A DNA stretch of 64,000 nt from Pegea sp. RAD2-039. Lineage: Eukaryota > Chordata > Thaliacea > Salpida > Salpidae. The notes beneath the pieces were generated by a model, which was not told the origin of the DNA, ran no database searches, and worked only from the letters and a program-made list of their open reading frames with translations. Below, piece after piece: positions 1 through 21,284 of the stretch. The translations under genes and the position numbers were made by a program. Where the stretch lies: the NCBI GenBank assembly GCA_034620365.1, contig JAQGEQ010000110.1:620001-684000 (forward strand), given 5' to 3'. The number at the start of each line of letters is the position of its first letter. The stretch's first letter is position 1.

Positions 1-1
1 T

Positions 2-8947
<8,946 letters not shown>

Positions 8948-9591
8948 AAGTGCTGTTGCTCAGCCGTGCGTGACAACTGTGTTGTGTGCCTTTTTATGTG
9001 ATTTAAACTTGATTCTGTCTACTATCTTCAAATGTATTTTGCTTCTTTAAGTTTTTTTTGCATGCTTTATTACGAGGTCTTATTATTTGAAGAGAAATTT
9101 GATTTTGCGCTAATTAAAATGCTTTCTAAACGACACTAGTGTCATATACATGAATTGTTACTTTAGTAATTCTATTTGTTGTCATTAATTTGCTGATTTT
9201 TATTGTTATGGTTCATAAAGTTCAATTTTTTTTGTTTCAATTCTAAAGATGATTTAAAAAAACTACAATTGAATCACCTATAAAATAGATAAGATATGTT
9301 TGTTTAAAATAAAACCAATATAAATAATAGAGTTAAAATTAAAAAGAAGAAATACTACTGACAAACCAAGTGATAGATATGAAAACTATGTACAAGGTCA
9401 CAATGATGATCAAAAGATTCTTTCTAAAAGTAGACTCCTAAATGGTCAATTAGTGTTTAGTAAAATTTATCTTTATCATTGGTTGCAAACAGATATCAAA
9501 ATTTTGTTATTTTTAAAACCTTATAAAAAAAAAAAAGATTTTTTGAGACTTTTTGATAAACATTTCGAATTGATTTCTTTTATAACTGATT
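8948..9591. other. Intergenic, between convergent RyR and FBXO16-like genes
   Basis: AT-rich with no coding evidence. It must hold both 3' UTRs. An ATTAAA near 9114 is a possible RyR polyadenylation signal. Two short ORFs in the last part read antisense to the last FBXO16-like exon and are not genes. Confidence 0.7.
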
Positions 9592-12500
9592 TTAGAAATC
9601 TTCATCATCTGAGTCAACAGGCCGCCATCCACTTCCTTGTAAATCTGTTTGATAATAATCGAATTTAGAATCAATTCGATGAGTCTGTGAACCTGAAGTT
9701 GATGCTCTTGCTAGCTGGTCGCTATCATTTATGTTGGTATCAACTCCATCAGGATCTGGTTTAGTCTCAACACCTTCTAATTTACTTCCAGCAACTTCTG
9801 GATTAGTTTCAGCAACTTCAATTGATTGAAATTTGATATCAGCAAGTTTATGATCAGTGAATTTTGTAGACTTTGGTTGAGGATTTTTTAATTGTTTATT
9901 TAAGTTTACCTTTTCTATGGGTTTTGGACGTTTACCTTAAAAAAGTTTTTTTAATTAAAGTATTCTATTAAAATTTTTTAAATTAAAAAAAAACTTGAAA
10001 CGGTTAACCTAATAAGTCATAGAAACTTTCAAAAATAAATATTTGATGAATGTAACAGCAAAAAAGATGTAAAGATTAATAATTAATACTAATTAATAAT
10101 CTTAACGAGTTTTTCAACATTTACAAATTAGTCTAATTTCAAAATATGTTGATAATTTTTCATGGAAAAATGAATTATTCCGTCTTCATAACTTTTTCCA
10201 AACCAAATAAGAAACGAACTGGTTTATGCAAAATGGCAAAAACTTGATTTAAAAAGCTAAGATAAGACTATACGTGATAGTAGACTGAAGTCAGACTTTA
10301 TTAATAGTTAAAAAGTAAATGTATTTCTTATCAACAAATAAAAACATACAAATACTATCTGAATCTCATTGTCAGAGTTTCTAATTCTTAAAAATATGAA
10401 CTTAAACTTTCGGTTGCTTGTTTGTAAGAGTATTTAGCTATCAGTAAATTTATTATACTTTTATGACTTTTTTTACTGAAAAATATGCGGTCCTCGACTT
10501 TAACAATTTTGGAATAGATATTTAATGTTAAAAACTAACCTGCATCTATTGAAATTCTTTCAAAATTCTTATATATGTCTTTATTATCATCTGCAAAATC
10601 GTATTTTGATTATAGAAATTATTTTATCATCTGTATATTTAGTCTTTTAGTTTGGTTACTTTGAAATTTAAATCTTAATAATTAAAGTTTTGATTAAAAT
10701 AACATCATGAATAAACAAAATATTTGTGACAAATTTATAAAAATAAATTGCAAACCGTTTGTATCTTTCATTAAAGTCTTTAAAGCGTTTGGCTGGAAGA
10801 TAGAAATGTGAATTTCTTTAATATGAAATCAGCATATCAATACTTACACTTAAGGTTTTGTTGAGGTTTTTTGAAATCTGACTTTGAGATTCAGAATTCA
10901 AAGATTCTTTCAAGTTATTGACTTGATCTTTCACTGGTGAAGAGTTCTTCTTATCACTCGAGTAGCTTCTAAGTGATTTTTGATGTTCAGTATTCATAGA
11001 GTGCGACAAATTCTGAGTTAAGTAAACATAGTTTGAAAAATTAAAAGTTCATTTATGTTAAAGGAAATTTCAGTTGAAAAATAAATTTAAGTTTTAAAGA
11101 ATTGAATGAGATTATGAAATATTTATTAACAATGTTACATATTTATGAGAAGTGAAAGCAATAAAGAACACAAATTCATTTTCCTAAAATTCAAACATAA
11201 TTACATTGATGAATTATGTGTTTATTCAGGTTATTAAACATAACAAGTGTTGTTATTATAAAGAAATTGTTTTTAGAATATTTAATGCTTAAAATAACTG
11301 CAAGAAAAAATCTAAACTTTGATATAATGTAAATTGTTTATTTAATTCAAACATACTAAAGTAGAAGACATCTTTTTGTGACATTTTTGTTTGCTTTTTG
11401 GTGTTCCATTTCGTTTATACTTAGATGAATTATCGAGATAGTTGTATCTAAAAAATTAAATTATAATCTCTATCAAAAAGTTTGTTTTTAAAATATTTAA
11501 AATAAGATACCAGTTTCAAAAAAATATGAAATGAAATTAAAGCAAAATTTTGTTTAAAACTTAAACAGCTTCTTTTACCTCACAGTATCAATTGGTTTGG
11601 GATCAGATCCTCTCCAAGGAGGAGGTTCCCATCTCCCTACAGGAAGAGGTTTTTTGGTGGATGGAGCAGAAGGGCCACGTCTTAAACCAGCTGATGACGA
11701 CAAATTTGATCTTGTAGACTGTTGAGAGATCAAGCTTCTAGCAGTTACAATCTTGTCGTCGTCATCTTCAAATCTATTTTTCAACTTTAAAGAAAGAAAA
11801 TGAATTAAAATAGAAACTGCTACTTTAACTAAACATAAATAAATTTTCTAAATTGTATTTACTTTTGGTTTTGCATAATTCAACTCATGAACAGTTTTGA
11901 CATAAAATCTTTTCCAAATTTTCTCTTCAAATGGTGTTGGCTGATAAGTTGGATACCAACCAAAACGCAAACATTTTGGGCGCCAAACACAATCTAATTC
12001 AGTTAAGTAGTTCCAATACCAAGAAACCTACAAACAGTTAATCATAGATATAAATAATTTCTTTTAAAACTTTAAGAAATGATTTGATTTAGATAACTAC
12101 AATTGAAACTTGAGTCTTATTTGTTTTTATCTCAAATTAGTTTCACAAGATTCTTATTTTAAGTATCTCGAAAACAGAATCTTTAATCAAAAAAAGTTAT
12201 AAAGATTCTCAATTAAATTTAATTACTTGTAATCATAGCAGCTAATAAGTAAACACTGATCACTTAACTATAAGTAAATATTTATCAAGTATTAATAAAC
12301 AAATTTAACCTGTGAACATCTACATAAAGTTCTTGGATCAAGAAACGAAAAAAGATAAAGACTTAGGACTCTTGGGAGGATTTTTGTGAAATCAAAACGT
12401 TCTTGAGGAAATTTGCAGTTTAACTTGTCTAAAGTTAAAAAAAATTAAAATAAATTCTTGAACCTTTTGTAAACTATTAAAGTTTAATTAATAATTTAGA

Positions 12501-13319
12501 AATAATTATAGTTCTTAATTCTATGAAAAAAATAAAATTTGATTTTAAAATATGGTATTTAAACTGCAATTTATAAAAGTTTATCTTTCACATTTATAAC
12601 TACAATATACTTTAAATGCAATAAATAAAAATCAATAATAATTTGAATATAAGAATATCTTGTTTACCATTTAGTTCAATAAGATGTTTTTGAGATAGAC
12701 TATTTATAATATCACCAACTACAATCTTCTTTTGATTTTCATGCCATTTAGAAAACTGAGAAAATAAATTAAATCAAATTGCAAATATGAAAAAAACTTG
12801 AAATTACTTTGTTAAATTTTTTAAGGAAAGAAAATACAGTTAAGAAAATAACTCTTTTTTTATTACAGTAGCAAACATATAAATCCTAAAAGTTAATTAA
12901 TGTAAAATTTCTATTACTTAACATTTCTTGCCTAGTTGTTAAGGAATAAAATACAATAAAACTGATTGAATTTAAGCTGCAATCAATTTGTACTAGTCGA
13001 TGTACAAACGTTTGTAGCTAGTATATATATCACTTCAAAAAAAAGGCTTTACAATAAGGAAAAATGAAGAAAATTAAAATTAAACTCTTATTCAATATTA
13101 ATAAATTGTTACCCATTTTTTCAAAATATCCCTTCTTTCATCAAACATCTAAAAATATAATCCTTAGTCAGAAAATTTATTTCAAGAAGAAGCAATTGAA
13201 GTTTGTATTTAATAAAATGTAATAACCTGATTATTTGAAGATGGATTGTTCAGAGGTGTCCATGTACTCTTAGCCATGTGAGTTGAAACTTTTGCTTTAA
13301 TTGGAGGTGCAAACGCCAT
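9592..13319 (-). CDS. FBXO16: F-box only protein 16-like (FBXO16 homologue)
   Basis: Predicted SCF ubiquitin-ligase substrate adaptor. Eleven exons on the minus strand: 13319-13227, 13148-13113, 12755-12668, 12428-12310, 12027-11863, 11784-11579, 11447-11357, 11012-10848, 10792-10756, 10590-10540 and 9935-9592. They join into 465 codons including TAA. The start MAFAPPIKAK and STWTPLN match the FBXO16 N-terminus, and FDERRDILKKWF...KW also fits. The F-box, LPRVLSLYLFSFLDPRTL followed by CRCSQVSWYWNYLTE, is at about residues 86-130, then CLRFGWYP...PTPFEEKIWK. Later EPPPWRGSDPKPIDTVRYNYLDN is an FBXO16 signature. Human FBXO16 is about 292 residues. This protein has a long extra hydrophilic tail ending GWRPVDSDDEDF. 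Introns are 40-500 bp. Exons 9-10 are very short and the least certain. Confidence 0.9.
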
Positions 13320-16014
13320 AGTTAACAGTCTATTTAAGTGTTTACCACTTATAAAATAATTAATAAGTTTTTAATTTAAGAGTAAGAAATTAATAATATA
13401 TTATCATACTGCAATGTTAAGACTCACCACACAAAATAAATTGAAGATGCAAAAATTTATATAAAAAATATCTAATCTTTGGGGATTGAAAAATTTGAAA
13501 TCTTAGTTTTAACTTTATTTATTTTGAAGAAGAACAAACATTTTTTTATTCACAAACTTTTATCTATAGTTTTCTAATTCATTATTTTATGAATTGTTTA
13601 ATGTAAAAATATTTATAATAGAAAATACTTATAAAATTTCTTCAATAAAGCAAATCATTGTTGATACCTACAAAACTAATTTTAAACATCAAAAGCGAAA
13701 TAATTCAAAACAATTTCATCTCCAACGCTTCTAGCGTCACTAGATTCCAAGACTAAAGTGTTTCACTTATACATTTTTTAAATCTTAGTTTAAATTTTTT
13801 TATTAGACTCATTTTTCTAATTTTTATAGGATATTTTCAATGCAAAAAACTTACAATTAAAAGTACAGGATTAAATTTAAAAGTAAAAATAAATTTAGAA
13901 AATTCTTATTAACTCATTTTGATTATAGGTCATAGTTAGAATAAAATTTAAACTATATAGTCCTACAAAAATTAACTAAGAATAACAAATTATGAAATGC
14001 AGAGGATTTTCGGTGATTCAAAAATATATCCTATCTTGCAAATGTAGAAGCACAAAATAATTACTAACACAACTATATATCGCTTGATAATTACTGAGAG
14101 TAAAAATTAAAAATTAATTTTGTAGATTGCTTAAACACACATCGACAATTATGTTTATCTAATTTCTTTTTCCAAACTTCTCGATTTATTTACGTACACT
14201 AAAATTTAGACCATTTTTTCGCCCTCAGTAAAATTTACTAAAGAAAAACTATTATATTTTAATTTGATTTAACTTCAAATATCATTCTGTGATTAGATAA
14301 TGTATTTTTGATTATAACTAATTTTAAAATATTGAAAATCGATATACTAAAAATATTTTATAATTTTTACAAAATGGAGCTTTATCTAAACAAATCCTGA
14401 TGATTAGCAATTAAAAATTAGAAATACCATGCGTTAAATCTTTTACTTTCTATATTTTTGACTAAATAGATTATATTTGTGAGAATGTGTGTTAGCGAGA
14501 GGTACTCTCTTGAGGTACCCTCCTTCACATTTATTGTAAAAAATTACACGGTATGTTTTCACCCTTTTAATGAAAATGTAACCATTATCATCTGACTATT
14601 CTTCAACATATAGCAACGGTTCAACATACCAATCAGTTCTTTGATGTCTAGAATGTAAACTTTCTTTTATTAAAATCGTACTTTAAAGTGTTGAGTTTAC
14701 TCATTGTTTTCAGAAATCATTCTGTTCCTGATTATGTTATCTTGTTGCAGTTGACCACAATAATAATAGTATTTGTGCCAAATATGATGGTAAATAAAAT
14801 GAAATGATTCATAGCCACAACTAGGTTTCTTGATCGAACAAAATTGATGTATACATTTTAAAGTTAAAATAATTAAGTAAAAATTATTTAAAAAATGTAT
14901 ATATAAGCAAACCTTTCGTAAATATTATAAAAGAATTGCTAAATTTATTCAAAAGACGTTCATTATCATCTTCCTAGGCACTTTTGAAAATATTTTGTTG
15001 AATAAGTTTACATGTTTTGATTAAAATAATTTCTTAACACTTAACATAGTAATAACAAGATGTTTAAATTAAATGATTATTTCTTATTTTCTTAGTTGGT
15101 GTCTATTAGTTAACGATCTAATTTCACTCGATTGATTTCTTATCATATTTCTCTAGTCTGTATGAAATTTTAATTCTGCAAACTATTTCGAACTTACTTT
15201 CATCGTTTCATTTATTGGTTAGGCTTCAGCGCAAAAGTTTCTTTAGATACTTTTTTTGTGTATATATTTTAGGCTACCCTAATCCATTTTCGCTTTCAGT
15301 AACCTGGACATGCTATTGAATGCCACCAGCATGGTGTAGTCACCAGTCCTGCTACTGCAAACTCTACGCCATCTTAAAGTTGTCATCAATTAAGATACAA
15401 GCACATGTCATACTCACTAATTTTTTGAAAATGATTTTGCAAAATTTTGAAAATCAATGAAACTTTAATTTAGTAAATCTATCGAAATGAAATGGATAGT
15501 CAAAACTTTCAGCCAAAATTGTTTCCTTGAATTCATCCTATTATAATTGTATTAGGAAATTCGTTTAATAGATCACTGTAATAGGAAAAAATGTTTTAGG
15601 TTAATTTTTCTACCCAACTTAAAACTGGTTGGTGAAAGAGGGTTTTTTTGTTTCTGGTAAAATCGTTACTTTCTATAGAAAAATATTTTTTGAGGAAATT
15701 AAAACTAAATCATTAAGTATACCTTTGAGAGAAGCCATTATTATGTCTCCAGTTTTTTGAAAAAAATAATACTTCCAAACATGAAGTCTTAATTTCAGTA
15801 AAAACTTCTCATTTAGAAAAACAATAGACGAAAATAAAAAAATAAAACTTGAATTGAAACTTGAGGAAATAAAAATGGTTTAAATACAGCTAGATTTTGT
15901 GACTAATTACCAAACTCATATCAAGTGATATAAGGTAAGATAAACTTTAGCTGATTGATAGTTGCAAAATTAAAAGGAACTTACAAAATCTTTTTTAAAG
16001 AACAAGAAGCAATC
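13320..16014. other. Intergenic AT-rich stretch
   Basis: No ORF or exon with recognisable coding character was seen, apart from the LINE scrap at 14425-14545. It presumably contains the divergent promoters of the FBXO16-like gene (-) and the secreted-peptide gene (+). Confidence 0.6.
14425..14545 (+). mobile_element. LINE 3'-end scrap
   Basis: About 120 bp matching the 3' UTR of the LINE family found at 53090-53222. It shares TTGACTAAATAGAT, GAGAATGTGTGTTAGCGAGA and the terminal CCTCCTTCACATTTATTGTA. The poly(ATAAA) tail has decayed. Confidence 0.75.
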
Positions 16015-16535
16015 ATGAAGCTGATGATCATTGTTGTATTGATGGGACTTACCGCTCTTTCTACTGCTTATGCAGAAGAGAAGAAAAATGATTATGTGTA
16101 ATTATTTAGAATTTTACAAATTACTATCTATTTTAACTAATTAAAAAATTATATTTAAAACCAATTTTATAAACTTATTAATTGAATTAATTCTTGTTCT
16201 GTAAAGTAATAACTTTCAAAAATACAATTAACACAAATTAATTGCAGGCGATATGTTTACCAAAAAGTTCATCATTACTTTCATCATTACATTCATCATT
16301 ATGGGGATGAGCAGGTTTTTGATTCGTTGAATTACTTATTTAATAATATTATAATAGATTATATCTATTAACAGATAATTGCCCTATTGTAAGTTAAGTT
16401 AATCGATAAAATATTTAATAGAAATCTAAATAACCAAAAAGTTTATTTTTCAAGAGTCCTGATGACAAAAGAGATTATCACATTCGATGTCATTACCTAA
16501 ACCGACGCTATCATTATGGAGATCAAAATGAAATG
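16015..16535 (+). CDS. Small secreted His/Tyr-rich peptide with duplicated exons
   Basis: Family not recognised. Exon 1 (16015-16097) begins ATG and encodes a typical signal peptide, MKLMIIVVLMGLTALSTAYA, then EEKKNDYV. Exon 2 (16248-16314, phase 2 junction) encodes a run with three HHY triplets, ending YGDEQ. Exon 3 (16455-16535) encodes DYHIRCHYLNRRYHYGDQNEM. Both exons end just after the same Y-G-D-(E/Q) motif, which implies exon duplication. Donors and acceptors are consistent (GTAATT...TTGCAG; GTTTTT...TTCAAG). After exon 3 the frame reaches a stop if the next AAG acceptor is used (LDNLAD then stop). A secreted product is likely. Metal binding or antimicrobial activity is only suggested by the His density. 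Confidence 0.65.
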
Positions 16536-16683
16536 GTTTGTTTTTTCCTTAAGACAAATGTCAACTAATGATTTGATAATTAAATTTTACTTTCGTTGAG
16601 TGAATTAGATTCGGCTTTTAATTAACTTTTTCAAGGAAACAATTTATTTTCTTAAGAAACTTGATAACCTAGCTGATTAACCT

Positions 16684-16742
16684 ATGAATGCTGATTACAT
16701 CTACAAACATATTTGTCATCAAATCCATCATACTGGAGATGA
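16684..16742 (+). pseudogene. Probable decayed fourth exon of the His/Tyr-rich peptide gene
   Basis: Encodes DYIYKHICHQIHHTGDEQ, clearly related to exon 2, and is followed by the same GTTTG-type donor. No AG acceptor gives this frame without an upstream TAA, so it is either vestigial or uses a start codon of its own at 16684. Confidence 0.5.
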
Positions 16743-16939
16743 GCAAGTTTGTTGATTGCTTACTTTACAAAAAATATTAATTAATTATAAATTTATTTGA
16801 CCTAACTGAAGTAATTATCTTATCTAGAAAATCTCAAATGATAATAATAAAAAAGAAAAGGACTTTATTTCTAGCTTCATGAACTAACTTCTAACAACGG
16901 TTAGAGAAGCTAAATTTTCTACAAGTTATTCTGGTTTCA

Positions 16940-17310
16940 CTGCAAAATTAAAAAATATTATTTCTTCAGAATAATTAGATGATGACGGACAAATTTTGAT
17001 TGAAGTGACTGATTGAAAGATTTTGATGAATTTAAGATTTTAACAAATATACTCTTGATTTAATCCATCAATCAAACTTGTAGTAACTCGTCTATTAGTG
17101 GTGTATGCTTTCTTTATGGCTTATCACGTGATTATTTCGAAAACAAATAAATCAATTGCATTTAAAGGCTTAATGATTGTGTTACTTAGTAATAAATTCT
17201 AAATAGAAGTATTTCAAATGTTTACAGATGAAATAAATGCAAGTATAAATAAAACCAGTTACAGATTTGAAACTTACAAACTCTACCGCACCTTAATAGC
17301 ATATCTAAAA
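16940..17310 (+). repeat. Dispersed repeat shared with 35140-35500 and 44110-44310
   Basis: Carries GATGATGACGGACAAATTTT, TATCACGTGATTATTT and CAAATAAATCAATT, found in near-identical form in the other two places in the same orientation. It forms the left border of the SLC22-rich repeat zone. Confidence 0.8.
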
Positions 17311-17754
17311 AATCGAAAAAAAGTTAGAATGTAAACCAACTAATTAAACACAAGTAAAATCTTTAGTTTCTTAGTTTTTGCTAGCATTCTAACTTTTTGA
17401 TGTTCATTATCAATATTAGCAAATTTACTTTTAATATGAATAAACATAATAATAATTATCACTTCCTACTAGGTTATATTTTATATTAGGAAAGTTCTTT
17501 GATGTTTTTGAAGTGGTAAATTAGTACAAGTTGTAAAATCTCTATAATATTGATGCATTTTTCCGACATTCTACTAATATTTAAATCGGAGATTAAACGG
17601 AAATTTCGATGACCAATCTTTATAAAAAACAAAATATTTACAAACTGATAACTACAGAAGATATTTACATTTAATAAATTCAATACGCTAGAGTCAAAAC
17701 ACTTAGAATGGAAAATATTTGACTTCTTTGTTTATAAATTTTCTTACACATGGT

Positions 17755-19975
17755 TTGATTCTGATTCAAATGCTTGGTTAGTGGCTCCTTTAGTTTTTAT
17801 GCTCCTAAAAAACTCAACATTACTTTAAAAGAATTTGTTTTTCTAATTTAAGTTTAAAAAATTTACAAACATTTGTTTTTTGTGTGTGTAAAAGTATTTC
17901 GCCTCTTCAATCGATTCCACCATTTTGCAATTCTTGGTTTCGGGAAGAATTAAACAAGTTGAAGCTGCAATAAGGAATGAAAACGAAAGCGTTGTTAATT
18001 TCTAGCTTAAAAAGTGTACTTAAAACTAATTCTTAATTTGTGTTTCAAATTTGTCTATGTCAAAATAAGAACTTATATTTATCAATTTCAGCTTTAAAAT
18101 TTATGACTCTAAAAATTGAAATCTTACTCTTAGAAAGTATTTTATAAAGATTTCTTTCAAAGCAGCTTATGATTATTGTCAGCATAATCTTTAGACGGCA
18201 TTTTATCAGTTTAGCTTGCTTCTTTAATAAACTGCAAAGATATTCATTTGTTTTTCATTGAAATTATTCTATTGCTTACAACTTATTTGAAAATTAATCG
18301 GTTCTGCAAAATATATATGAAAGTATATTTTATTCTAACATAAAAATGTTTTTTGAGCCTACTTAATACTCCAAATACAGAGTTTGGAATCCAATTTCTG
18401 TATAATTGAAAGTGAACGATAAATTGGGAAGAACAAGATCCAATTCTACCGACAGCGTTAAGAAAAGAACAACATCTTACTCTAAAATATAAGAAGTAAA
18501 CTAAACTTAAATAATCAAAGTCTATTGCTAAAAGTATAAGCTAACAAACAATTGATTTATGGTTATAGACATTAATATTAGTTAAAGAGAATAATTTCAG
18601 ATAGTTTGAGGTTCTATGTATTATTGCCAAGACTTTGTTTTGAAAATTAAATTATGGTTGATTTTGTGTGAGAGAAAATTAAAGAAATTTAGAAAAAAGG
18701 TACCTTGCAACGGTTGGTAGGATTTCTGCTGTCAGCAAACCGATTTCAAAATATGCCAAAGTTGCAAAGAATTTTGCCAAAAACATAAAAACAAGGCTGG
18801 TAGTTTTAAAACCTAAATATTTTCTTAATTAGCAAATGTTGGAAAAGTAATCACTAATGACTTTAACATCTTGTCATTTAAATCATTTCAAAAAATAATA
18901 AATCTAAAAGAACCAACTACCGAATTCGGAAAATATAGTTGAAGTAATTAATGATATCCCTGTCAGAGTTTGTCCACTAGCCATTAATGTTCTTCTACCA
19001 AAAAAAGAAGTAAAGAAAAAAATGAATATTAATGAGCCGATTTCCATCAATCCATCTGAAATCATACAATAAACTATTTCAGTACTTATTCATTTTGACC
19101 GATTCTAAGTATTAATAACCTAGAACCATTTTTTGAATCAAGAAACTAACTTAAAATGTTGTTCATCAAAACGTTGCCAGGTAGAATTTCCGCATTAAGA
19201 CTGATCATAAAAAAAGTAGATACTACTGTAAACCTAATGAAGTATAACGAAGTCAGTATAAAACTGAAAATTTACAACAGTTAGGGATTTTACACTGAAC
19301 TAAAAGATAGGAATTATAATTTTACATAAAAATCAGCCAATATTACTTTTATAAAAGAATTTAAGAGATGTTTAGATTGACAATCTTTTAACTGTTTTAG
19401 AAAATATTTTCTAATTGTAGAACATTTACTTCGATTGATATATACATCGAATTGAAATTATTGTGGACGATCTTTTTTTTTATAAAAAACTTTTTATCTT
19501 CGGTAATCAGACAATTTTTAAATTTTCCTTATAAAGATGCTGACAACAAAACTACTTTTAAGTCTTCCTAAATAAAAGCTTTGTTAATAATGTTTTGAAT
19601 GATTTTATTAGAAAAACTCACCAACAGAAAAGCAAACTTAACATGATTTTTCTTGAATCAGGATGTTTGACAAATATCAATAATGAATCATCGTCGGTAA
19701 TGTTTGAACTCTGAAATTTTGCTGATAAAGTTAATTCGAAACAATCATCTTCTGAAGATTGTAATATTAAAAAAGAAGATTTCAAGCATCAAAGAAAATC
19801 TAAATAAACATTCTCAAGTACTGTCTTCAATGTATTCAACTGTTGAAAAAATATAAAAGAGATAAAGCATACATCCGATTCAGAAGTCGATTCAACAATC
19901 TCAGCTTTTTTCCATAAATTTTCAACTAGTTTTACTCCATTGAATTTTGCAATTTTCATTGCAAACTAAAAAATA
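17755..19975 (-). pseudogene. SLC22-type transporter copy A, 5'-truncated
   Basis: Minus-strand copy of the transporter at 21285-25208, retaining only the exons equivalent to 8-15. Recognisable exons are near 19970-19870 (KIAKFNGV...KAEIVESTSES), 19690-19620, 19250-19160, 19055-18915 (SLIFIFFFTSFFGRR), 18815-18705 (FEIGLLTAEILPTVAR), 18475-18360, 18000-17890 (CLILPETKNC) and 17800-17755. Exons 1-7, including the start, the extracellular Cys loop and the DRYGRK motif, are absent because the copy stops at a repeat junction near 20000. It is the inverse of copy B with local symmetry around 21469. A functional product is unlikely. Confidence 0.85.
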
Positions 19976-21284
19976 AAAGTTTCATCACTACAAGCAACTT
20001 GCAATTTGTGTTATTTATATTACTCTATTTTTATTTCAGATTGGTTGTGTACTAATCAGTTAATGTAATTGTAGTGAGAATGCTTACAAATGTTTCTACT
20101 TTTGGCTTTTTCTACCTTTCTCAATAAGTTTGGGAAAATTTTCTAATAGTTTTTGATTTCAATAAATTTTCCAGAATTTCGTCAATTTTTGTCCTAATTT
20201 TAGTCTAAGAAAAAGTTAAAATAGAAGTTTTACTAATTGCAATATTTTCTGTGGAACAACAAACGTAATTAAATCAAAAAATTTCAATTAACATTTTTGA
20301 AAGTTTTTGTTTCTGTAAAACTTAAATGCGTAAAAATTGTATATTTCATCGTTTGTTTTCAAGTTTGTACCAATTTGAAGAATTTCATTGGGAAATTTTT
20401 TTCGAAAAAACAGCAAATTTCTCTAAACTTCTAATAAATTTTTGCAATAAGTCAAGTAAAGTTCAAGTTTTCCATTCAAGTTCATTTGAATCAGTTTATA
20501 TTGTATTATTGACAGAAACTGTTAGAGTGCTGTTATTCAAACTTATATCTTGTAAAAAGGTATATTATTATGACTGTATAAAAAAGCTTGCAACAAACTG
20601 TTAAGCAACATACTAAAGTTTAACAATTAAAGTTTTTAGAATTATATTATTCTTACATTGTATACTTTAAACTTTGGATTTTACTTTTAGTCAATGACAT
20701 TATTTAACAATATTTTCTTCATTACAATTTTTGTAATTTATCTATTTTTTTGAAATTGCTTATTAAAAAAGTTTAAAGCTCTTGTAAAGAATATGAAAAA
20801 ATTAATAAATTAAAAGTTGAAATAAAGGATAAGATTAGATTTTGTTTTTATTCTAAAAACATGGCTGACTCAAACAAGTTTATATTTAATGATAAATGAT
20901 TTGATTCTTGTCGAATTAAATGAGATAAATGCAAGTCGAGATGAAACCAGTGAGATTTAAAACTAACAAACTCAACCTCACCTTATTATCAGCTCTGTAA
21001 AATTAGAAAAAAGTTAGAATGTAAACTATTTAAACAAAAGTCGAAACTTTAATTTCTTAGTTTTTGTTAGTATCACAAAATTGATCACTTAGATGGATTT
21101 TTTGATTTTTTTACTTATTTAATTTATTAAGACTTGTTTCATAATAACATCTTATTAGTTTGCAAAACTAGTTGAGGGAAAATATAAGAAACTTAGTTAG
21201 TTTAAAAGTTAATTTTGAAATTTATATATTTAAGAATTCATGTTAAATATTTGTTTATTACCACTGGCTAGGTAAAATATAAAA

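Noticed and set aside
20326..20604. 92-codon ORF in the palindrome arm, and related ORFs at 27774-27562 and near 41700
   Set aside because: The frame is not kept among the copies and there is no recognisable domain; it looks like chance openness in AT-rich repeat DNA.
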